Origin: Flavobacterium turcicum
GTDB lineage: Bacteria; Bacteroidota; Bacteroidia; Flavobacteriales; Flavobacteriaceae
Length of the DNA: 64,000 nucleotides
Assembly (NCBI RefSeq): GCF_011365745.1
Contig: NZ_JAAOBY010000003.1
Location: forward strand, 269,594-333,593
Direction of reading: 5' to 3'
This document shows positions 18,384-27,811 of the stretch, one piece after another. A program made the translations under genes and the position numbers. Numbering within the stretch: position 1 is the first letter of the stretch; each line of letters starts with the position of its first letter. The notes under the pieces are model-generated. The model did no database searches, was not told the origin of the DNA, and saw only the letters and a program-made list of their open reading frames with translations.

Positions 18384-19304
18384 ATGAATAAAAAAGAAAT
18401 TGCAAAAAATGGCTGGACCATGCTGGTACAAACATTTGATGAGTTTAATACTGATAACGCTATAAAATTAAGTGCTTCCTTATCCTATTATACTATTTTT
18501 TCGCTGCCGCCTTTACTGATTATTATTTTGTCAGTTTTTAGTTTTTTCTTTGGTGAAGAGGCTGTTAACGGTAGGTTTTTTGGACAGATTAATGGTATGG
18601 TTGGTAATCAAGCAGCTTTGCAAATTCAAGAAACGATTAGAAATATCGAATTATCTGACAGTAATGCATTTGCAGCTACATTTGGAGGAATAATGCTTTT
18701 GGTAGGAGCATCTGGGGTTTTTGCTGAGATTCAAAGTTCCATTAATTCAATTTGGGGTCTTAGAGCAAAACCCAATAAAGGCATTGTGAAATTTGTGAAA
18801 AACAGGCTCATGTCTTTTTCTATGATTGCTTCTGTGGGTTTTTTATTGATGGTAAGTTTAATGGTAAATACCGTTATGGATATCATAAATGCTAGATTGT
18901 TGGTTTATTTTCCAGATACAACGGTGTACATTTTTTATATTTTTAATATTTTACTTCTCTTTTGTACCACTACAATTTTATTTGCTGTGATTTTTAAAAC
19001 GTTACCAGATGGCGAAATTGTTTGGAAAGATGCTTTGATAGGTTCCAGTTTTACCTCACTTTTTTTTATGATTGGTAAGTTTGCGATTGGTTTTTATTTG
19101 GGCAGTTCTACCGTAGCCACTGTTTATGGTGCTGCTGGATCGGTAGTTATTATTTTAGTTTGGGTATATTACTCTGCTATCATTTTATATTTCGGTGCCG
19201 AGTTTACTAAAGTTTATGCTAATTCTCATGGGAATAAAATAATTCCTAATGCCTATGCGGTTGCCATTAAAGTTGAAGTTTTGGAAGTTCCTAAGAGAAT
19301 GTAA
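18384..19304 (+). CDS. YihY/BrkB-family membrane protein
   Basis: 306 residues with six membrane helices and the family segments LSASLSYYTIFSLPPLL and SSINSIWGLRAKP, ending in VYYSAIILYFGAEFTKVY. Formerly misnamed ribonuclease BN; the real function (envelope, perhaps lipid transport) is unsettled. It starts at the ATG at 18384. A TAAATTTG (18327-18334) 50 bp upstream fits the Bacteroidota -7 element, though no TTG lies at the right distance. Confidence 0.9.
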   Translation: MNKKEIAKNGWTMLVQTFDEFNTDNAIKLSASLSYYTIFSLPPLLIIILSVFSFFFGEEAVNGRFFGQINGMVGNQAALQIQETIRNIELSDSNAFAATFGGIMLLVGASGVFAEIQSSINSIWGLRAKPNKGIVKFVKNRLMSFSMIASVGFLLMVSLMVNTVMDIINARLLVYFPDTTVYIFYIFNILLLFCTTTILFAVIFKTLPDGEIVWKDALIGSSFTSLFFMIGKFAIGFYLGSSTVATVYGAAGSVVIILVWVYYSAIILYFGAEFTKVYANSHGNKIIPNAYAVAIKVEVLEVPKRM

Positions 19305-19336
19305 GTTGCTTTAATTCAAAAACTAAGACATAAAAA

Positions 19337-19376
19337 AACCGCCTTGTTCTTTGAGGATCCAAGGCGGTTAAAAAAA
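19337..19376. terminator. Bidirectional terminator
   Basis: Stem AACCGCCTTG / CAAGGCGGTT (19337-19346 with 19360-19369), flanked by A and T runs, between the convergent BrkB and acyl-CoA dehydrogenase genes. Confidence 0.88.
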
Positions 19377-19394
19377 AACTAAAAACTAAATTTA

Positions 19395-21200
19395 TTAGAA
19401 ACAATATTCGTTTTCGGCTACTAATTTTGCCGTAATTGTTTCTTTCAATGCCACTACGTTTGGCATATTGGTATATTTTGTAAAACGACGTAATCCCATA
19501 AGCATCATGCGTTGTTCATCGCCTTCAGCAAAAGATATAATCGCTTCTTTTCCTTTTTGAGTAACAATATCTACTGCTTGGTACAAGTACAATTGTGCCA
19601 TTGCAATTTGCTCTTTTACTTTGTCCTCGCCTTCTTTTTTGGCTAATTTTTCAGTTCTAAGCAAAGTACTTTCTGCCATGTAAATCTCGATCAACATATC
19701 AGATGCAGACATCAAGATTTGTTGGTGCGAATCTAATTCAGTTCCAAATTTTTGAACAGCGCTTCCGGCAACCATCATGAATGCTTTTTTCAACTTCACG
19801 ATCATCTCTTTTTCTTCAGCAAGTAATTCAGAGTAATCAGGAGTATCAAAAGATGGAATACCCATTAATTCTTCGCCAACTTTAGTAGCTGGACCTAATA
19901 AATCAACGTGTCCTTTCATCGCTTTTTTAATCAACATTCCTACTGATAGCATTCTGTTGATTTCATTGGTTCCTTCGTAAATACGTGCAATACGTGCATC
20001 TCTCCAAGCGCTTTCCATTGGTGTATCTTCAGAGAAGCCCATTCCTCCAAAAATTTGAATTCCTTCGTCTGAACAATTTTGAACATCTTCAGAAACCGCT
20101 ACTTTTAAGATAGAACATTCGATAGCATATTCTTCAACACCTTTTAATTCAGCTTCTTGGTGCGAAACTCCTGCAGCCTCACGCGCAATGATACGATCTT
20201 CAATATCTTTTGCAGCACGGTACGATGCGCTTTCTCCAGCATAACAGCTAGTTGCCATATCTGCTAATTTCGCACGAATTGCACCAAATTGAGAAATTGC
20301 AGTGTTAAATTGGATTCTTTCATTAGCATATTTAACTGCTCCAGTAATTACTCTACGTTGAGCATCCAAACAAGCAGCTGCCAATTTGATACGACCTACG
20401 TTAAGTGCATTCATTGCAATCTTGAAACCGTTACCTCTTTCAGATAACATGTTCTCTACAGGAACTTTTGTTTCGTTGAAGAATACTTGACGAGTAGAGG
20501 AAGCACGAATTCCTAATTTATGCTCTTCTTCGCCCATTGAAATTCCGTTATCTGGAGTGTTTTCTACAATAAAACCAGTAATGTTTTTGTCATCACCAAT
20601 TCTTGCGAACACGATAAAAACGCTACAGAAACCTGCATTCGAAATCCACATTTTTTGACCAGTGATAGAGTAGTGGGTACCGTCTTCAGATAAAACTGCT
20701 TTCGTTTTTCCAGAATTGGCATCCGATCCAGCGCCTGGTTCTGTCAAACAGTAAGCACCAAACCATTCGCCAGAAGCTAATTTTGGTACATACTTTTGCT
20801 TTTGTTCTTCAGACCCATAAAGTGTAATTGGCATAGTTCCAATTCCGGTATGAGCTCCAAATGCAGTTGAGAAAGATCCTGTTGCTCCTGAAATATAATC
20901 ACATACAAGCATTGTGGATACGAATCCCATTCCTAATCCGCCGTAAGCTTCAGGAACAGCTACTCCTAGCAATCCTAAATCCCCAGCTTTTTTCATCGTT
21001 TCTTGTGTGTACGCATAATCTTTTTTCTCAAAACGATCTTTGTGTGCCCACAACTCTTTGTCTACAAACTCCTTTACAGAGTCGCGCATCATTAATTGTT
21101 CTTCTGTGAAATCTTCTGGTGTGAAAATATCTTCACATTTTGTTTCTTTTACTAAAAACTGACCACCACGGGTTACGTCTTTTTCTATTGTATCTGCCAT
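19395..21200 (-). CDS. Acyl-CoA dehydrogenase (long form)
   Basis: 601 residues. N-terminal, middle and C-terminal acyl-CoA dehydrogenase domains cover about residues 30-420 (CLTEPGAGSDANSG and WISNAGFCSVFIVFARI are FAD-contact motifs; QIFGGMGFSEDTPMESAWRD closes the FAD site). An extra helical C-terminal domain of about 180 residues follows, as in FadE-like or VLCAD-like enzymes. It performs the first, FAD-dependent step of beta-oxidation. Last gene of the fatty acid oxidation operon, 36 bp after the thiolase gene. Confidence 0.93.
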   Translation of the reverse strand: MADTIEKDVTRGGQFLVKETKCEDIFTPEDFTEEQLMMRDSVKEFVDKELWAHKDRFEKKDYAYTQETMKKAGDLGLLGVAVPEAYGGLGMGFVSTMLVCDYISGATGSFSTAFGAHTGIGTMPITLYGSEEQKQKYVPKLASGEWFGAYCLTEPGAGSDANSGKTKAVLSEDGTHYSITGQKMWISNAGFCSVFIVFARIGDDKNITGFIVENTPDNGISMGEEEHKLGIRASSTRQVFFNETKVPVENMLSERGNGFKIAMNALNVGRIKLAAACLDAQRRVITGAVKYANERIQFNTAISQFGAIRAKLADMATSCYAGESASYRAAKDIEDRIIAREAAGVSHQEAELKGVEEYAIECSILKVAVSEDVQNCSDEGIQIFGGMGFSEDTPMESAWRDARIARIYEGTNEINRMLSVGMLIKKAMKGHVDLLGPATKVGEELMGIPSFDTPDYSELLAEEKEMIVKLKKAFMMVAGSAVQKFGTELDSHQQILMSASDMLIEIYMAESTLLRTEKLAKKEGEDKVKEQIAMAQLYLYQAVDIVTQKGKEAIISFAEGDEQRMMLMGLRRFTKYTNMPNVVALKETITAKLVAENEYCF

Positions 21201-21236
21201 TTTTTATTTTTTATATGTTTTATTTTAAATCTAAGC

Positions 21237-22418
21237 TTACAAAAGTTCGAAAACACCCGCAGAACCTTGACCAGTTCCTACGCACATAGAAACAATTCCG
21301 TATTTGCTACCGCGGCGTTGCATTTCGTCAAATAATTGAACAGAAAGTTTAGCACCTGTACATCCTAGAGGATGACCTAATGCAATTGCTCCACCATTCA
21401 CGTTAATAATTTCTGGGTTCAAATCAAGTTCACGAGTTACAGCTAATGCTTGAGATGCAAAAGCTTCATTAAGCTCAATTAAATCAATATCATTAATTGT
21501 TAAACCTGCTTGTTTTAAAACTTTTGGAATTGCTTTTACTGGTCCAATACCCATAATTCTTGGCTCTACGCCAGCTGATGCAAAATTTACTAATCGTGCA
21601 ATTGGTGTAATGTTCAATTCTTTCACCATTTCTTCGCTCATGATCAAAACAAAAGCAGCTCCATCACTCATTTGTGATGAATTTCCTGCAGTAACACTAC
21701 CATTTGCTTCAAAAACAGGACGCAATCCAGCCAAAGCTTCTTTTGATGTACCAGCTCTTGGACCTTCGTCTTTATTTACAACGTATGATTTGGTTTCTTT
21801 TTTTCCATTTTCATTTAAATACGTTTGCTCTACAGTAATTGGTACAATTTGTTTGTCAAATTTTCCGTCTGCTTGTGCTTGCAATGCTTTCATGTGAGAG
21901 TTGTAAGCAAACTCATCCTGGTCTTCACGAGATACTTTAAACTGTTGTGCTACAGCTTCGGCAGTTAATCCCATTCCCCAGTAGTAGTCTTCGTTTCCTG
22001 CTTTTGCTACAGCATAATCAGGAGTTGGCTTGTAACCTCCCATTGGAATAAAACTCATGCTTTCTGCTCCACCTGCAATAATGCAGTGTGCCATTCCTGA
22101 TTGGATTTTAGCAGTCGCCATTCCAATTGTTTCAAGACCAGAGGCACAATATCTATTTACAGTAACTCCAGGAACATCCTCTACTTTTAATCCCATTAAG
22201 GAAATTAATCGAGCTACGTTTAAACCTTGTTCAGCTTCCGGCATGGCATTACCTACCATTACGTCATCGATGCGTGTTTTATCAAAATCAGGCAACTCGT
22301 TCATCATGAATTCGATGGTTTCTGCTGCCAATTCATCAGGTCTTTTAAATCTAAAAACTCCCTTTGGTGCTTTACCAACTGCAGTTCTGTATGCTTTTAC
22401 GATATAGGCTGTTTTCAT
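21237..22418 (-). CDS. Acetyl-CoA C-acyltransferase (3-ketoacyl-CoA thiolase)
   Basis: 393 residues from the ATG at 22416-22418; a longer reading to 22454 adds a non-homologous leader. Nucleophile Cys91 (NRYCASGLETI), His in GGAIALGHPLGCTGAK and the second active-site Cys in MCVGTGQGSAGVFE are all present. Thiolytic cleavage of 3-ketoacyl-CoA completes the beta-oxidation cycle. Middle gene of the operon; 81 bp separate it from the upstream multifunctional protein. Confidence 0.94.
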   Translation of the reverse strand: MKTAYIVKAYRTAVGKAPKGVFRFKRPDELAAETIEFMMNELPDFDKTRIDDVMVGNAMPEAEQGLNVARLISLMGLKVEDVPGVTVNRYCASGLETIGMATAKIQSGMAHCIIAGGAESMSFIPMGGYKPTPDYAVAKAGNEDYYWGMGLTAEAVAQQFKVSREDQDEFAYNSHMKALQAQADGKFDKQIVPITVEQTYLNENGKKETKSYVVNKDEGPRAGTSKEALAGLRPVFEANGSVTAGNSSQMSDGAAFVLIMSEEMVKELNITPIARLVNFASAGVEPRIMGIGPVKAIPKVLKQAGLTINDIDLIELNEAFASQALAVTRELDLNPEIINVNGGAIALGHPLGCTGAKLSVQLFDEMQRRGSKYGIVSMCVGTGQGSAGVFELL

Positions 22419-22499
22419 AAGTATTATTTTGAATTTTGACTGATAAACTCTCAATGCATTACATTTTTTATTTATCAGTCATAATTTTTTAAGTTAAAA

Positions 22500-24890
22500 T
22501 TAATTACGTAGCGGTTTCCCTTTAGTTAGCATAAATTGGATGCGCTCTAAAGTTTTTCTCTCTGTACAAAGTGATAAAAAGGCTTCTCTCTCAATGTCTA
22601 ACAAGTATTGCTCGCTTACTAAAGTTGGCTCAGATAAATCTCCTCCGGCCATTACGTAAGCTAATTTGTTAGCGATTTTTTTATCGTGTTCAGAGATGTA
22701 CTTACCTGCTTGCATCTGATCTGTTCCTACTAAGAACATTCCTAATGCCTGCTTACCTAATACTTTAATGTCTTTACGTTGAATAGGTTGTGTGTAACCT
22801 GCTTCGGCCATTAACAATGCGTGTTTTTTAGCTTCAGCGATCTGACGATCTTTGTTTACTACAATGATGTCTTTACCATGTTGTAACAATCCTGTATCAA
22901 AAGCCTCATAACCAGAAGTAGATACTTTTGCCATAGCAATCGTCAAGAAGTACTCTTGTAATACATTCAACTCCACGTCGTTTTTATGAAATAAATCAGC
23001 AGCACGTAATGTCAATTCTTTTGATCCACCACCACCAGGAATAACACCTACACCAAACTCTACAAGTCCCATGTAAGTCTCTGCCGCAGCAACAACTTTG
23101 TCAGCATGCAAACTCATTTCGCAACCACCACCAAACGTCATTCCGTGAGGAGCAACTACAACTGGAATTCCAGAGTAACGCACGCGCATCATGGTGTCTT
23201 GGAACATTTTGATTGCCATATTCAACTCATCATACTCTTGCTCTACAGCCATCATGAAAATCATACCAATATTTGCTCCAACTGAGAAATTGGCAGCTTG
23301 ATTTCCAATAACCAAACCTTGATATTCTTTTTCAGCTAAATCAATCCCTTTATTGATAGCTTGTAAAACATCGCCACCAATAGTATTCATTTTTGATTGG
23401 AATTCTAGGTTTAAAATTCCGTCTCCTAAATCTTGAATAATGGCTCCGCTGTTGCTCCAAACTTTTTTGCTTTCGCGAATGTTGTTCAAAATGATAAATG
23501 CATCTTGTCCAGGAACTTTGATCTGATTTTTGGTAGGAATGTTGTAAAAGTAAGTAGCACCTTCTTTTACAGTATAAAAACTGTTGCTTCCAGAAGCTAA
23601 CATTTCTTCAACCCAAGCAGCAGGAGTTACACCTTCCGCTTTCATGATTTCAATTCCATCTGCAACACCAATTGCATCCCAAATTTCGAATGGACCATTT
23701 TCCCATCCAAAACCTGCTTTCATTGCATCGTCTATCTTGTACAATTCGTCTGCTATTTCAGGAATACGGTTTGAAACGTAAGCAAATAAACCTGCAAAAC
23801 TCTTTCTATAAAATTCCCCAGCTTTGTCTTTTCCTTTTACTAAAACTTTAAAACGGTTGATTGGTTTATCAATAGTTTTAGTTAACTCTAAAGTTCCAAA
23901 TGATGCTTTTTTAGCAGCTCTGTAGGTTAAAGTATCTAAATCAAGTGTAAGGATTTCTTTTCCTTCTTTTTTGTAAAAACCTTGACCAGTTTTACTACCT
24001 AGCCATTTGTTTTCCATCATTTTGCTTACAAATGTCGGCAGTTTAAACAAATCATGTTGCTCATCGGTTGGGCAGTTTTCATAAATACCGTTGGCAACGT
24101 GTACCAGAGTATCCAAGCCAACAACATCAACAGTTCTAAAAGTTGCTGATTTTGGTCGACCAATAACTGGTCCAGTCAATTTATCAACTTCTTCAATGGT
24201 TAATCCCATTTCCTGAACTAGGTGGAATAAACTTTGGATGCCGTAAATACCAATTCTATTTCCAATAAATGCTGGTGTATCTTTAGCAAGAACCGACGTT
24301 TTTCCTAAAAATTTCTCTCCATAAATAGTTAAGAAGTCAAGAACTTCAGTTGAAGTGTGAGGCCCTGGAATAATTTCGAATAATTTTAAGTAACGCGCAG
24401 GGTTGAAAAAGTGAGTTCCACAAAAATGTTTCTGGAAATCTTCACTACGACCTTCACTCATAAAATGAATCGGAATACCAGATGTGTTTGAAGTAACCAA
24501 TGTACCTGGTTTTCTGAATTTTTCAATTTGCTCAAAAACAAGTTTTTTAACATCCAATCGCTCCACAACTACTTCAATAATCCAATCAACACCAGCAATT
24601 TTTGCCATGTCATCAGTCGTATTTCCAGTTGTAATGCGGCTTGCAAATTTTTGACTGTAAATAGGGGATGGTTTCGATTTTAACGAATTGGCTAGACTAT
24701 CATTTACCAAACGATTTCTAACAATTTTACTCTCTAATGTCAAGCCTTTTTTTGCTTCGGCCTCCGTTAATTCTCTCGGCACGATATCCAAGAGTAAAAC
24801 TTCAACTCCGATGTTAGCAAAATGGCAAGCAATTCCAGAACCCATGATTCCAGACCCAATTACTGCAACTTTTTTAATGGTGCGTTTCAT
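22500..24890 (-). CDS. 3-hydroxyacyl-CoA dehydrogenase / enoyl-CoA hydratase fusion
   Basis: 796 residues. Order: NAD-binding Rossmann domain (VAVIGSGIMGSGIACHFAN, residues 8-26), the 3HCDH catalytic part with HFFNPARYLKLFEIIP, a second 3HCDH C-terminal domain (about 340-450), and a C-terminal crotonase domain (about 470-700; HGMTFGGGCEMSLHAD forms the oxyanion hole). This dehydrogenase-first order is the usual Bacteroidota arrangement and the reverse of E. coli FadB. It does the hydration and NAD-dependent oxidation steps. Follows the MarR gene by 76 bp. Confidence 0.94.
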   Translation of the reverse strand: MKRTIKKVAVIGSGIMGSGIACHFANIGVEVLLLDIVPRELTEAEAKKGLTLESKIVRNRLVNDSLANSLKSKPSPIYSQKFASRITTGNTTDDMAKIAGVDWIIEVVVERLDVKKLVFEQIEKFRKPGTLVTSNTSGIPIHFMSEGRSEDFQKHFCGTHFFNPARYLKLFEIIPGPHTSTEVLDFLTIYGEKFLGKTSVLAKDTPAFIGNRIGIYGIQSLFHLVQEMGLTIEEVDKLTGPVIGRPKSATFRTVDVVGLDTLVHVANGIYENCPTDEQHDLFKLPTFVSKMMENKWLGSKTGQGFYKKEGKEILTLDLDTLTYRAAKKASFGTLELTKTIDKPINRFKVLVKGKDKAGEFYRKSFAGLFAYVSNRIPEIADELYKIDDAMKAGFGWENGPFEIWDAIGVADGIEIMKAEGVTPAAWVEEMLASGSNSFYTVKEGATYFYNIPTKNQIKVPGQDAFIILNNIRESKKVWSNSGAIIQDLGDGILNLEFQSKMNTIGGDVLQAINKGIDLAEKEYQGLVIGNQAANFSVGANIGMIFMMAVEQEYDELNMAIKMFQDTMMRVRYSGIPVVVAPHGMTFGGGCEMSLHADKVVAAAETYMGLVEFGVGVIPGGGGSKELTLRAADLFHKNDVELNVLQEYFLTIAMAKVSTSGYEAFDTGLLQHGKDIIVVNKDRQIAEAKKHALLMAEAGYTQPIQRKDIKVLGKQALGMFLVGTDQMQAGKYISEHDKKIANKLAYVMAGGDLSEPTLVSEQYLLDIEREAFLSLCTERKTLERIQFMLTKGKPLRN

Positions 24891-24966
24891 ACTTATTTTA
24901 ATTTGTTTCTGAGCTGTAGTCTATTGCAGTTTTTTCTGAATTTCCTACAAACCCTATTAATGTTGT

Positions 24967-25452
24967 TTATGATTGTGTTTGGTTTACCAATTCACCCTTA
25001 GCTTCTGAATGTTCAATTGTTGTGAAAATATTTTTGTCGACAATCAGTTCATTGATAATCTCAGCTACTTCTATAAAATGCTGTAATTTTTCGTCTGAAA
25101 CATGCGCTTTTACAGCTTCATTAAATTTCAGAACAGTATTTTTTGATAAATCTCTTTTTTCTTTTCCAAAAGGAGTCAAATAAATTAATACACCACGGCC
25201 ATCCTCTGGATTTTTTTTCCTAATGATTAGTCCTTTCTCTTCCATAGATTTTAATGTTCTGGTTAAGCTAGTGGCTTCCATTCCCATTTTTGGTCCCAAA
25301 GAAGTAGAGGGTGTGCCACCTTCCTTATCTATACTCAACAAAGCAAAACCTGTTGCCATACTAGCATCGTACTTCGAAGCCTCTTCGTTGTACATTCTTG
25401 CAACGGCTTGCCAAGTGGCACGTAAAATATAATCTATCGTTTTTTCTTTCAT
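24967..25452 (-). CDS. MarR-family regulator of the beta-oxidation operon
   Basis: 161 residues with the MarR winged helix (GTPSTSLGPKMGMEATSLTR recognition region and the wing KKNPEDGRGVLIYLTPFG). First gene of the run leading into the hydroxyacyl-CoA dehydrogenase, thiolase and acyl-CoA dehydrogenase genes, so it very likely represses this operon and is released by an acyl-CoA or fatty acid. Ligand is inferred. CAAATATA (25471-25478) is a good -7 element for this strand, and a short palindrome lies just upstream at 25492-25503. Confidence 0.9.
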   Translation of the reverse strand: MKEKTIDYILRATWQAVARMYNEEASKYDASMATGFALLSIDKEGGTPSTSLGPKMGMEATSLTRTLKSMEEKGLIIRKKNPEDGRGVLIYLTPFGKEKRDLSKNTVLKFNEAVKAHVSDEKLQHFIEVAEIINELIVDKNIFTTIEHSEAKGELVNQTQS

Positions 25453-25491
25453 GTGTAACTATATCGATTTCAAATATAATAAAAATAATAC

Positions 25492-25503
25492 TATGCACGC
25501 ATA
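25492..25503. promoter_or_regulatory. Possible MarR operator
   Basis: TATGC-AC-GCATA, an inverted repeat with 5-bp arms, 40 bp upstream of the marR start codon and overlapping the expected promoter region. The identification rests only on symmetry and position. Confidence 0.3.
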
Positions 25504-25587
25504 ATATATTTGATTTTTTTTTCAAAAATAATTTTGCACTTACAAAATTGTAGTTGTAAATCAGTCAAGTAACTATTTTTCGTCTTA

Positions 25588-25685
25588 GGGCATGTCCCTT
25601 TGGGTCGGGCTATTCGTTTTATCTTTTATATCGTGACTTGAAATAAGTCACGATATAAAAGGATATCACTGCTATCCCTCATGCC
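25588..25685. ncRNA. Structured intergenic element with a 17-bp central hairpin
   Basis: Outer stem GGCATG (25589-25594) with CATGCC (25680-25685). Inside it are a small hairpin CCC-TTT-GGG, a perfect 17-bp hairpin (25623-25639 with 25645-25661, loop GAAAT), and a GGATA / TATCC hairpin (25661-25677) that competes for one base with the long stem. The segment is richer in G+C than its surroundings, notably GGGTCGGGCTATTCG. The nested stems look like a folded RNA, or a mobile palindromic element, rather than a terminator. From memory, similar GGGTCGGGCT...CTATCCCT elements recur between genes in flavobacteria, but I cannot verify that here. Strand of action unknown. Confidence 0.5.
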
Positions 25686-25736
25686 GGAATTAATTACTTA
25701 GTAGACGTTTAAATTTTTAAAAATAATGTAAAAATA

Positions 25737-25769
25737 AAAAGCACCTATGAAAAAACATAAGTGCCTTTT
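25737..25769 (-). terminator. Imperfect hairpin downstream of the nitroreductase gene
   Basis: AAAAGCACCTATG (25737-25749) pairs with CATAAGTGCCTTTT (25756-25769) with bulges; the U run is on the minus strand. It lies 215 bp after the nitroreductase stop. Between it and that gene (25770-25983) I see no gene or other structure. Confidence 0.4.
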
Positions 25770-25983
25770 AGCAGTGTTCATGATGACTTACCACAAATTA
25801 AGTCAAAGTTTTTTTTGATTTCCATCACAATTAACTAGTAGTTTCGATTTGCAAGCACATAGTAAGCGAGCAATTCTTTTACAAGAAAAGGATTTACTTG
25901 TGGTTTATATTGCTAGTTCATTGGATTAAACAGCTTTTGCAAAGTATCATATCACTTGAGCTGAATTTTTTATTTCGAACGAA

Positions 25984-26583
25984 CTAAATAGCCTCGATAA
26001 CATCTACAATTTCTAATCTACTTTTAGGTTTGCGGTCTGGTTGGTTGGAGTCATTTTCATCTCTGAGTCCTATAGCAACTGCAAATACAGCAGAGTAGTC
26101 CTTTAATTTTAAAATAGCGTTGTATTCCTTACTATTTATTCCTTCCATGGGCGTAGAATCAATAGACATACTAGCACATGCACTCAAGAAAAAGCCTAGA
26201 GAGAGATATACTTGATTGTGAAACCATGATTTTATAGCGTCCTCAGGTAATGGTTTTATGAACTGATTGTAATAGCCAATTGCTCCTTCTGGAAGGTTAG
26301 TGTTGATTTGATTTTCAAATTTTGAAATAGTATCGATGGCACAAAAAACTATCAAGTGACTTGCCTCTTTAATTTTTTGCTCATTAAAGAAGGAGACTTT
26401 CGCCAGTTGACTTTTGATTTCTTCGTTGGATATAAAAACAAATTTCCAAGGCTGACTATTGATAGAGGAAGGACTCAATCGCAGAATTTCTTGTAATTGT
26501 TCTATTTTACTATCAGATATTTTTTGTGCTGCGTTATACTTTTTAGTTGTATATCTATTTTTTGCTAAAGATGTAAATTCCAT
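25984..26583 (-). CDS. Nitroreductase-family NAD(P)H oxidoreductase
   Basis: 199 residues of the FMN-dependent nitroreductase fold: the FMN-contacting start RYTTKKYN, LRLSPSSINSQPWKF, and a C-terminal GLRDENDSN plus RKPKSRLE segment, as in NfsB/YfkO relatives. It reduces quinones or nitro compounds with NAD(P)H. It lies 68 bp after the MRJP-family gene on the same strand and is probably co-transcribed with it, under the divergent HxlR regulator. HxlR proteins commonly control such oxidoreductases in response to electrophiles. Confidence 0.9.
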   Translation of the reverse strand: MEFTSLAKNRYTTKKYNAAQKISDSKIEQLQEILRLSPSSINSQPWKFVFISNEEIKSQLAKVSFFNEQKIKEASHLIVFCAIDTISKFENQINTNLPEGAIGYYNQFIKPLPEDAIKSWFHNQVYLSLGFFLSACASMSIDSTPMEGINSKEYNAILKLKDYSAVFAVAIGLRDENDSNQPDRKPKSRLEIVDVIEAI

Positions 26584-26651
26584 TTTTATTATGTTTTATT
26601 TTTTTTACTAATGAAGAAGATTCATTTTAGTGTCCTTTTTTTAAAACTGAC

Positions 26652-27731
26652 TTATTCTATTTTGAACTTGTATATGTAATATGGCGCTTTTCCTAAATCG
26701 GTTGTGCCAGTAAAAGCTACTGTTTTGTGTAATTGATTAACAGCAATGTAAAGATATTGTCCTTGGATACTAACGTTGTCTGGCCATAGTAACCTATTGT
26801 CGCGAATCAACATTTGTAGTTTTTTGGTTTTAGTATTCCATTTATCAATACCCTTATCGTTTAAATTTGTAAAATAATGATCGCCATTTCTGCTGGTTGT
26901 TGCTCCATCGGAAATAGGTTTTTTGCCTATTTTTTTTACCGTAGCCAAAATTTCTTTGTCACTTTTATTAGCTCTAATTGCTTTAGCAGAAATGCTGTAC
27001 CAAGTTTTTCCATTCATAGCTCCGTAAAATATTGTTTCTTTATCCTCAGATATTGAAATTGGGTCAACTGCTACTCGAGATGGTTTGCCACCAAAATAAA
27101 TGAATTCAGAGTCAATGACGGTGTTTACGTCCTCACTTAAAAAAGAGGGATGTTGTTGCAAACGTTTTGCTTCTTTGGTATTTAAGTTTAAAACTATTAA
27201 ACCAGGATTTGCAATATCTGCAAGGTATACAAAGCCATTTTTAATATCGACTACCAAATCTTGAACAAATGAATTGGGAGGTGCAATTGTAGTAGGAAAA
27301 GTAAATGTCAAAATGTTTTCTTTTGTAACTGGATCAAAAGCAAATAATCTGGTTTTACCAAAATTTACTCCCATGTCAATTACCCAAATATTGCCATTAA
27401 CATCAGTTGTAATTCCTAAGGGTGTATCAAAGGTTTTTTCAGTAGGAGCTTGTCCATCTTTGCGTTGCCAACTTTGGTTTGGGAATGCTTCATACGTTGT
27501 TTTATCTTTTACAACAATTAACTGCATTGAGTGATTCCCAAAGGGGTGAATCGTTGAGAAAATCAAGCCTTTATTATTTACTGCAACGTTACCTGGTCGC
27601 ATATTCATTTCTAAAACGACTTCTAATTGATCTTCAACATTTTTTTTTTGTTGTGCGTATACATAATTTGTTGTGGATGTGAATATTGCTATTGCACCTA
27701 CAAGAAACGGAATTAAACTGGTTTTCTTCAT
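26652..27731 (-). CDS. Major royal jelly protein (MRJP/yellow)-family secreted protein
   Basis: 359 residues with a signal peptide (KTSLIPFLVGAIAIFTSTTNYVYAQ). The body is a six-bladed propeller of the MRJP/yellow type: TPLGITTDVNGNIWVIDMG, VQDLVVDIKNGFVYLADI and ISDGATTSRNGDHYFTNL are typical blade strands. Bacterial relatives are loosely named L-dopachrome tautomerase-related or SMP-30-like; no substrate can be assigned. First gene of a two-gene unit with the nitroreductase, divergent from the HxlR gene. Confidence 0.85.
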   Translation of the reverse strand: MKKTSLIPFLVGAIAIFTSTTNYVYAQQKKNVEDQLEVVLEMNMRPGNVAVNNKGLIFSTIHPFGNHSMQLIVVKDKTTYEAFPNQSWQRKDGQAPTEKTFDTPLGITTDVNGNIWVIDMGVNFGKTRLFAFDPVTKENILTFTFPTTIAPPNSFVQDLVVDIKNGFVYLADIANPGLIVLNLNTKEAKRLQQHPSFLSEDVNTVIDSEFIYFGGKPSRVAVDPISISEDKETIFYGAMNGKTWYSISAKAIRANKSDKEILATVKKIGKKPISDGATTSRNGDHYFTNLNDKGIDKWNTKTKKLQMLIRDNRLLWPDNVSIQGQYLYIAVNQLHKTVAFTGTTDLGKAPYYIYKFKIE

Positions 27732-27755
27732 TTTATACTATATTCTTTATAGTTA

Positions 27756-27786
27756 CAAAATTAGGTATAGTTGTTTAACTTTGCAA
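27756..27786 (-). promoter_or_regulatory. Bacteroidota-type promoter for the MRJP/nitroreductase unit
   Basis: Read on the minus strand: TTG (27786-27784), 20-bp spacer, TAATTTTG (27763-27756), a match to the flavobacterial TTG / TAnnTTTG consensus. It ends 25 bp before the MRJP start codon. On the plus strand TAACTTTG (27776-27783) overlaps it and may serve the HxlR gene, so the two promoters would interfere. Confidence 0.5.
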
Positions 27787-27811
27787 TAACGGATAAAATG
27801 TATAGTAGTAG

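Noticed and set aside
25540..25559. TTACAA...TTGTAA inverted repeat upstream of marR
   Set aside because: Only 6-bp arms in AT-rich sequence; expected by chance at this composition.
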